Assembly (NCBI GenBank): GCA_914767715.1
Contig: OU612067.1
Coordinates: 6,448,001 to 6,512,000 of the forward strand
Length of the DNA stretch: 64,000 nt
Source of the DNA: Membranipora membranacea
Taxonomy: Eukaryota > Bryozoa > Gymnolaemata > Cheilostomatida > Membraniporidae
Reading direction: 5' to 3'
The position numbers were made by a program, and so were the translations under genes. The notes under the pieces were generated by a model, which worked only from the letters and a program-made list of their open reading frames with translations, ran no database searches and was not told where the DNA came from. The first letter of the stretch is position 1. Every line of letters starts with the position of its first letter. Of this stretch, positions 57,225-64,000 are shown in pieces.

Positions 57225-60200
57225 AACTACCAACAAGTATTCAGTGAAGAAAATAAAGAAGAAAAAAATCAGCGAACAATTTTTTCCAATTTTTTCTAAA
57301 AGGAGAAAACTAGGCTAACTTGTCGTTTAGATTGACATGAAAACATAAATCATGGTTGCTTTGAAACATTTGACCTGACGTGATCACTTATTCGAGCAAC
57401 TCACATCCCATAAATTCCCCTCTCAAGGTAATATTTTATGTATAATTTTTTTGTGATATTAAATATATGACAATCAACCCTTGATGATCAGATGTCTCTT
57501 GCCTGTCAACTATTCCGCTGCCTGTTACTTCAAAATTCTGATTTTTTAACAGAGACAATTTTGCTGACTTGAAAGGGCATTGACTACGCTGAGAAGAACT
57601 TTGATGAAATGTTCAAGTATTTTATAAAAGAAATAATTGTAACAGTATGAGACATTAGGTAAAAGCGGGCTTGTCCAACAAAAATAAAATTGATTATCGA
57701 AAAATTCCAATCACAGCAGCTCTCAAGCTGAGTACTGGATTTACATTGACTAGTAATTATCAATTTCCATTCCACAGCACGTGTTGCGCGTTCATCTATT
57801 GAGAATCAAGCAACAAGGAACTCTTAAATTTTAGTGGAAGACTTACGATCTGCAGTACTCTCATGTTGAATCTGGATATGAGTAGATGCGGAATGTAGAC
57901 TTATTTTCTTGCAGTATTGACCTCAGATTTGTGTTTTGTTTCATGAAATCCTCCCCATTTTATAGCGAACTAAAATTGAGATTATAAAACACAGTTTGAC
58001 CAATCACAAGCTCTGATTTTGATGATAATCATGTTAAATAAACATATGAGAATTCAGGAGTATAAATGGATGCGATTGTATAAAGGGTTGTTCTGGGCGT
58101 ATTATCAAAGTGTCTGATTTCAGAATAATTGTTTTTCAATGCTTTAATTGGGGCGTGTTATTTATACACAGAATTTCTTAAAAAATATGCCTAGGCATCA
58201 ATTAGAGGGTATTTCGTTTCTACTGAGTGCCCATAAAGTGTGGGATATTTTGGTGTATCACATATTATTTAATTGTTCTAAAATACTGAAGTCTTTTTAA
58301 TGTTCAAATTATTTTTGGTGAAGTCTGTATGGCAAATCAAGAAAGCTTGTTTCTGGGATCCAAGGGTGAAACAAAATACTAATTATTTGATGCCAGATGC
58401 AATTTGATATTGCACAAGAGTCATGTCCATTCTCAAATTGCTCTTTGTGTAGATATCATATACCAGTTGAGCATATTGGAAAACAATTATACTCAAACTG
58501 GAGACTGCACTGACATTATTACAAAGTATGACTCTGCTCTTTTTCAGAGATGTCTCAGTATTACTCTTTGTTTCCCGAGCTTGAAGTATAACAGTAGATC
58601 CAAAAGTAGTATGAAATATAATATTGCATGTTAAAGTGTCTCTTTTTGGCCTTGTACATCGCAGTTAACTCTAAACCGCACATTCATTCAACGTTCTAAT
58701 ATCACTTTGTGGTTAGTCTGGTTCAACCTCCTGAGAAAGTTTCTGGGCTATTCGATCCGTGGAAAACCCTCTTGGTTTGTGCTGAGCTCGAAGGTTGAGT
58801 TTGCACTGAGCTGTGTGAAATGCAGTGAGCTGATGTTGCTGTGCACGGTTATCACCAAATGCTGCAGATTGGGAGGCCTGGGTCAAGTCCAAACAGCGGC
58901 TCCAACTGAACAAGGGTGAATATTTGAGGGCGAGCCAAGAGGTTTCAACTCCTTGGAAAAAAGAACCCTAATTAATTTTCATTCATTTAATTTAGCATCA
59001 CAAATCGCAAGTTGTTGGCATGTCAACGATGTTGATAGAAACACATAACAATGTCTAACAAACTGTTTCTGTTGGCAATCCTTCACAATAATCCTATATT
59101 GAAGTGCAGCCTATCGCCAACTTAGAGCTTATGCATGCTTACTCAAAATAACCTTGATCTCTAAACAACAGCTCATAATGATGACATTTGGTATGTCACC
59201 AAAGCTTGTGTCTGTATAATATGATCTACTCTGCTGACGTTTTTTTCTCGGAAAATAAAATCGAAAATGTGACCCAACGCAATGCTGAGATTTGGTGGTC
59301 GGATATAGATGCTGCCACAAGGATCTTCCACACTTTCTAAGATCAGTGGTCAATCATTTCTCTCCCTCAATTTACTTTCAGTGGTGACATGAGGGATTTC
59401 CCATGATTTTGCCATTTATATGAAATTCTGCTTGGCTTGAATTTTGATTCATATTGGCAGCATTATTGGTAGTGTATTACAATACTAGTCTTAAACAGGT
59501 TTTACTGCAATCCCCTATTAAATCTTGATAGATAATATACATTCCAGGCATGATAATCCCAATTCTACTCCAATCGAGCTGAGCTGAGCTGGGTTGTCTC
59601 CTCTTGGCTTGCCCTATGAATTATGCATCCATTTCCATGATTAGAGCTGACCTGAAACGTCAAAAACATCTGACCCCAGAACCCGGGCTACTTTAAACAA
59701 AATCACTGATGACAACCACTCAGCCACGCCTGTAGATGGAATATCTCAGCGCAAACTGACCCTTTGAGCCCGGAGCGAACTGGGAGGTATTCCCATGGTT
59801 CTATGGAATCTCCTGCAAATGTAGCTCTGGTTGAACCATGGAACTTCAGCGACTGGGGTTATAGAAACTTTATGATGATTATCAATTGAAGTCAAATTTA
59901 TTCATTGGTTATGATTAAGTGATAAAATTAGAATTGCCTGAAAATTAACAATTGACACACTGACCTTAAAATTGTTGGCAAAGGCCGCAATAGTTCTGTA
60001 ATATAGGGTGGTCGATGCTGTTTTATCAAACTCAGTAAACTTTAAACTGACTATATCAACTTGGATGTTAGATAGCAAGGAAGTGAATAAACAAGGAGTA
60101 CAACAAATGATTCTACACATGTTTGTTATTTATTAATATGAGTTTCTACATTGTTTGACAGATTTATCAACGCTCATAATTACTAGATACATGCATTTTT

Positions 60201-60500
60201 ATGGTGCTATGACGTAGTTTTGAATATCAATATCTCATTGCTTCAATGGTTAGTGTGAACATTCAATTAACAAATACAATGATAATAATAGACACTAAAC
60301 TAAGGCCCAAACCACTGGTATGTAGAATCTTCGGCATTATTTGCGTCAGCAATAAACTAACTTGATGATAAAAACAGGCAAAGCGGCTTTTTCTGAGCTC
60401 AGGGACCCTGGTTAAAAGTTGATTCCATAATTTCGGGATTTCAAAATTGTATTAGTCAAATTGGCAAATATACAAACTATCCAATTTGGTGCCAGGAAAT
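57225..60500. other. Intergenic, mostly unrecognised
   Basis: No supported exon. Includes a tRNA-derived SINE-like piece (listed separately) and, just left of it at about 59575-59650, GAGCTGAGCTGGGT text also found at about 23190 and 34270, hence a dispersed repeat. Confidence 0.45.
59655..59745 (-). repeat. tRNA-derived SINE-like repeat, fourth locus
   Basis: Minus strand GGCGTGGCTGAGTGGTTGTCA (A box) and CCCGGGTTCTGGGGTC (B-box region), like the element at 22409 but outside the duplicated units. Confidence 0.5.
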
Positions 60501-60576
60501 GTATAGCTGACCAATAATTCAAAAATAACAAGGCAGTGATGAGGTCGTGCAGCAAATCTTAGACTTTTGGCATCGA

Positions 60577-60583
60577 TATAAAA
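60577..60583 (+). promoter_or_regulatory. TATA box of family copy J
   Basis: TATAAAA preceded by AAAATAACAAGGCAGTGATGAGGTC, a degraded form of the family promoter block. Confidence 0.5.
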
Positions 60584-60684
60584 GCCAGTAAATCACATAG
60601 AAATATCATTCGTGTAATTCACTCATTACTGGAGAACAGAGCTATGTGAAAGAAAACTATCAATCGCCGGCCGATCTCCTGAGC

Positions 60685-61757
60685 ATGGAAATACAGCAAA
60701 CACTAATGGTTAGTGAAAAAGCAAACACTATGTACTCTACTCTGATTATTTGTTTTTATACATGTTTATCAATTTTATCTTGAACAGTTCAACTTTGGGC
60801 CAGTCTTACAGTCATCTTGTCTTTAAAACTCATAATTTACTTTTACTGCTTTCAGGAGATTCTCAAAAGATATTTAGTATTACATTTCTATTGTCTGTTG
60901 GAATGGCAGCTCCAACGTTTCGTGATCTAGAAATGGTGAGTAAAATGGAGTCCAAATCCTTGTGCATATATCAAGATATATTATTTCTATCAAAAGTTTT
61001 CTGTGATGTATGCTTGCTTTAAATCTGATTTGCTTCAACTTTTTGTCTATGACAAATTCTCTTATTTTTATTACCTAACAACATACCTCTTTTATTTTAG
61101 CATATGTACCACTGTGCTGTTAGGATCAGAAGTTGGGCCGGGTATATTTCTGCTGACTCCACTGCTACAGGAAGCAGACTATCCATTCCAAAACGTCCTC
61201 ATAACCAACACAATAGTATGTTTATACGAGCATAAAATCAAGGCTTCATTGAATTGAATACTTCTACTACAGCAAAATAATTGGATCAAACGTAGAAATA
61301 CTTATGCGTAGTATTTATATTTGAAAGTATCTTCTTATTGATTTTAATAATTCGAATGAGTAAAAGAAATACTGCAATCTATTTTACTTGTAGATCATTT
61401 TAAGGCACATGTCGAGCCCTCAAACCAAATGTCTTTCATGACAAACCAAGCTTTATCTGATGACATGACTTTACCTCATGAGAATATAAATACTGAAAGA
61501 CTTGTGATGACGTTTTATTGACAGCTGGCTGTGAAGGTAGGAAAGAGGTTCTATTCCTGGTTTACTTAGTGAAAATATCGAACCATTTTATCGCTGACAA
61601 TCAAATCACTGAACATTCTTGGTGCACCATTGATATCCTTATCAAAGAGGATAATAGACATCGCTGCAATGAGGCCAATGTATCAGTGGACCCTGAGACT
61701 CTCTTCAGACTGACTTATAATGTATATTTTCTGAGTGACAGTACGACCTCAGCCTAA
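60685..61757 (+). pseudogene. Family copy J, inactivated
   Basis: Exon 1 ends with ATG/GTTAGT (60706-60708) and has an extra in-frame ATG at 60685. Exon 2 (60856-60935) is 80 nt, one short of the family 81, so the signal peptide is frameshifted though its second half (SVGMAAPTFRDLEM) is legible. Exon 3 (61101-61215) is intact. Exon 4 (61394-61536) has TGA at 61519-61521 where the family has GGA. Exon 5 keeps only its 3' part (about 61640-61757), and the closing Cys is Phe (YNVYF). A 16-nt direct repeat ACGACCTCAGCCTAAG follows at the stop. Four independent lesions make it a pseudogene. Confidence 0.85.
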
Positions 61758-61789
61758 GCCAACGACCTCAGCCTAAGAAGAGTAAGACA

Positions 61790-62900
61790 GCTTATCTCAT
61801 GAACATAGCTTATACAACTCAGTTCTCAGGGGGAACAGGCTAGATGTATCGAGCTAAACTTATGGTCAGTTTTATTGTCAACCTACTCTGGCAATGTTTA
61901 ATTAGCGCAGTATGCAGGCAGATCTTAAAACTCCATTATTATTTAAAAATCTTCTCGTTTTATTCCAAATATTTTTATCATATTTATCGTTTTCTATCTG
62001 TTTGAATCTTTTGATGTCTGAGGTGTTTTAATCGGTTACAGCCTGCTAGTTGTTGAATTGTTACCTATTTAATTAATATTAATTTGTTTGTTTTTACTAT
62101 ATGATACTTATCTTCATTTTGATCTGATTTACATAAAGCTATTCTGACAATAAAATTGATAATCAGGGTTATTTTGTACCCACTGTATAATGTGACGCTG
62201 CTCCAAAATGGAGATTTCAGCCACCTTGAGCTGCTATTTGATTGCACTTATTTATGCACTAGCAGCCGGTTCAATGAAATACACACAAAACCAGATTTAA
62301 GCACAGTGATATGAGGACATTCCTGGAAATGCAGGTGATTGTATTCGGACTGGTTTAGAGGCTTCCTAACTCCTAACTGTATGGATTTCTAGGTTTCACA
62401 ATCTTTTTTTTATTGGTAAAACATTTATTTTAATGATTATCAATTTTTGGATATATTTTTGGATTAGTTGACGAAAGATGGCTGTTGTTGTTCTTTGGAG
62501 TTGACTTTCTTAGCGTGTTTGTGGTGCAGTGGTAGTTAAAGTGCTCGAAGTCTGCCAAGGTTGCTGGTAGTGGCATTCCATTACCAACTGTGTGACCTTT
62601 CGTCCACCTGCAACACATGCAGAGTTTGAGCACTAAAACTAGTGTAGCGGTGATGATGGCAAATGAAGGTCATTAGGAATGTGTACATAACATAACAACA
62701 ATGACATTGTGTCATAAGATTAAAAAGTAGTGATGGGGTTACCATCATAGTAGGGTTACTGAGTAGTAGCCAGCTTACTGAGAGTACATAGATTAATTAC
62801 CATTACTGTGGGTAGTATTTGATGGTGATTGATAGTAATTTCTGTACTCTTGTGGTTACAAGCTGACAGAAATGTTACATTGAGTAGTTCAACCAGGAGG
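61790..62900. other. Intergenic, nothing recognised
   Basis: AT-rich DNA between copy J and the membrane-protein gene. Short frames only. Confidence 0.5.
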
Positions 62901-62916
62901 TTTGCAATATATTACC

Positions 62917-62923
62917 TATAAAA
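62917..62923 (+). promoter_or_regulatory. TATA box before the membrane-protein gene
   Basis: TATAAAA about 30 nt upstream of the ATG at 62950. If used, the 5' UTR is only a few bases. The alternative is an upstream exon, as TCAG directly precedes GGACAATG. Confidence 0.4.
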
Positions 62924-62949
62924 CTTTGCATTGTTAATGATCAGGGACA

Positions 62950-63894
62950 ATGCGTCGGTTTACACTGTATACTATTCTCTTCATTTTGGGATTTCTGCGC
63001 ACTGGAATATCAACGGTTGGCAGCGATGAAGTAGTAGAATCAGATAACGCAACAGTAGTGACAAAGGACTCAGAGAACAACCTGGTGGAGTCATTTATCG
63101 AGAAGGAAGGGGAGGGTGCAGGTCTGTTTGCCTCACCAGGTCCCTCACTTAGCCTCGTACCGCAACTCTGGGAGTCGGTGAAAGTTTCACAATATCAGGT
63201 CAAGCTACAGTTTGTTGTTACCAACTTCAGTAAATGGCTGATGACACATGTGTTTTCTAAAATGATCAAGGGACAGCTGAGTCAGCTACCAAACTTCATC
63301 GGACCAGGCCTGAAGGAGTACGCGTTAGCATGGCAAGATGAATTCTGGTCGTCAAGTGAAGGTCTTCTTACTTGGGCTATAAACGGTACTTCTTTGATGT
63401 ATTGTATGGTGTATTGGCGTGTTGAAGATAGCGATTGGCATCGTCGTTGTCCGAATAGGTTCGGCATTGGCTGCTTTAGCAGCGCAGCACAAGCGCTGAT
63501 TGTGTCGAGTAAGATTGTTGAAGAATCGAAAGGTGAAGCTAAAAATTCTGCTGTAAACGACAATCTGGATTGGACTTATTCTCATAGCGATTCCATTTCA
63601 ATTTTCCATTGTGCGGAGGAGTTTTGCATTCAAGGACTCTTCCCACCAGGTGTGCAATCTATAATCCGCATTTCACTTCTACCTCTGTACGCGGAAGATT
63701 GGAAAGCTTCTGACAAGATTGATCAGCAACACATTGAGCTTCTTAAAAACTCTACACACACCGAAATCGACCAGCAGCTTGTGTGTGACACAAATTATCG
63801 AGTTGTAAAAATCGTTCTGCTGACCTGTGCTCTATTAATGGTGAAGATCATAGTTCTTGTATGCTTTCTATCTCGTCGAATGTGCCCAGGTTAG
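62950..63894 (+). CDS. Type I membrane protein, candidate actinoporin-like domain
   Basis: An uninterrupted frame of 314 aa. Residues 1-21 are a signal peptide (FTLYTILFILGFL). An acidic linker (about 25-60) with NAT follows. Residues about 75-250 are the main domain, and VVKIVLLTCALLMVKIIVLVCF (about 285-307) is a membrane helix with a short basic tail. Inside the domain the order of LPNFIGPGLKEYAL, GLLTWAINGTSLMYCMVYWR, NRFGIGCF and a final strand SIIRISLLPL resembles the strand pattern of actinoporin-like pore-forming proteins. The aromatic lipid-head-group patch is only partly evident. There are seven extracytoplasmic Cys in and after this domain, unlike classic soluble members, which have none. 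A C-terminal membrane anchor is also not usual for them. The family call is by eye and tentative. The coding frame itself is convincing. Confidence 0.55.
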   Translation: MRRFTLYTILFILGFLRTGISTVGSDEVVESDNATVVTKDSENNLVESFIEKEGEGAGLFASPGPSLSLVPQLWESVKVSQYQVKLQFVVTNFSKWLMTHVFSKMIKGQLSQLPNFIGPGLKEYALAWQDEFWSSSEGLLTWAINGTSLMYCMVYWRVEDSDWHRRCPNRFGIGCFSSAAQALIVSSKIVEESKGEAKNSAVNDNLDWTYSHSDSISIFHCAEEFCIQGLFPPGVQSIIRISLLPLYAEDWKASDKIDQQHIELLKNSTHTEIDQQLVCDTNYRVVKIVLLTCALLMVKIIVLVCFLSRRMCPG

Positions 63895-63965
63895 TGAAGT
63901 GTAGTTTAAAACTCAATTTATCGTTGTAACATCATTGTTAGCCCGTTTTGTTTCAGTTTTTATAT

Positions 63966-64000
63966 AGGACATGCTACACTATGATAGTGTAGCATGTCCT
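63966..64000. repeat. Perfect 35-nt palindrome at the window edge
   Basis: Arms of 17 nt (AGGACATGCTACACTAT and its exact complement) around a single G. It may continue past the window. Confidence 0.9.

Overview
The window is nuclear DNA of an animal. It is AT-rich, has GT-AG introns and TATA-type promoters, and carries non-LTR retrotransposon debris, tRNA-derived SINE-like repeats, a MITE and the remains of a family-4 cytochrome P450. An invertebrate is likely. A candidate actinoporin-like protein near the right end fits a marine invertebrate, but the sequence alone does not fix the phylum.

The left two thirds (1 to about 40.9 kb) is a young cluster of tandem and segmental duplications built around one gene family that I do not recognise. 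Each gene has five exons: an exon whose only coding triplet is the ATG, a signal-peptide exon, a 115-nt exon, a 143-nt exon and a terminal exon. Intron phases are 0, 0, 1, 0. The products are small secreted proteins of about 217-231 residues with four conserved cysteines, several N-glycosylation sequons and a variable C-terminal tail. Six copies look intact: 1022-2622 (-), 8928-10596 (-, divergent), 18944-20519 (-), 26618-28218 (-), 29907-31486 (-) and 39196-40840 (+). Four are broken or partial: 13294-13943, 25029-25346, 36116-36418 and 60685-61757. One isolated promoter piece lies at about 44.7 kb. The largest duplication pairs 18061-25965 with 29385-37036, including shared SINE insertions. 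The + strand copy sits in an inverted unit whose 5' flank (37.0-39.2 kb) is the reverse complement of the flank at 14.0-16.2 kb.

Between family members, 4990-6980 holds a decayed gene with a Pro-Val-Gln repeat exon. A GC-rich interspersed array lies at 16.86-17.34 kb.

From 41 to 55 kb the DNA is mostly transposon debris: non-LTR fragments at 42.5, 44.9, 45.8-47.1, 49.0-49.5 and 50.4-52.5 kb, a non-autonomous DNA element at 54.2 kb, and hairpins. Within it are three consecutive exons of a CYP4-type P450 (47143 to about 48946). The first has an in-frame stop and the third runs straight into reverse-transcriptase sequence.

The right end has a single-exon secreted Ser/Glu repeat protein with two furin-type sites (56676-57116, -), a dead member of the secreted family (60.6-61.8 kb, +) and a 314-residue type I membrane protein with an actinoporin-like middle (62950-63894, +). 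All exon assignments are by eye. No search or alignment was run.
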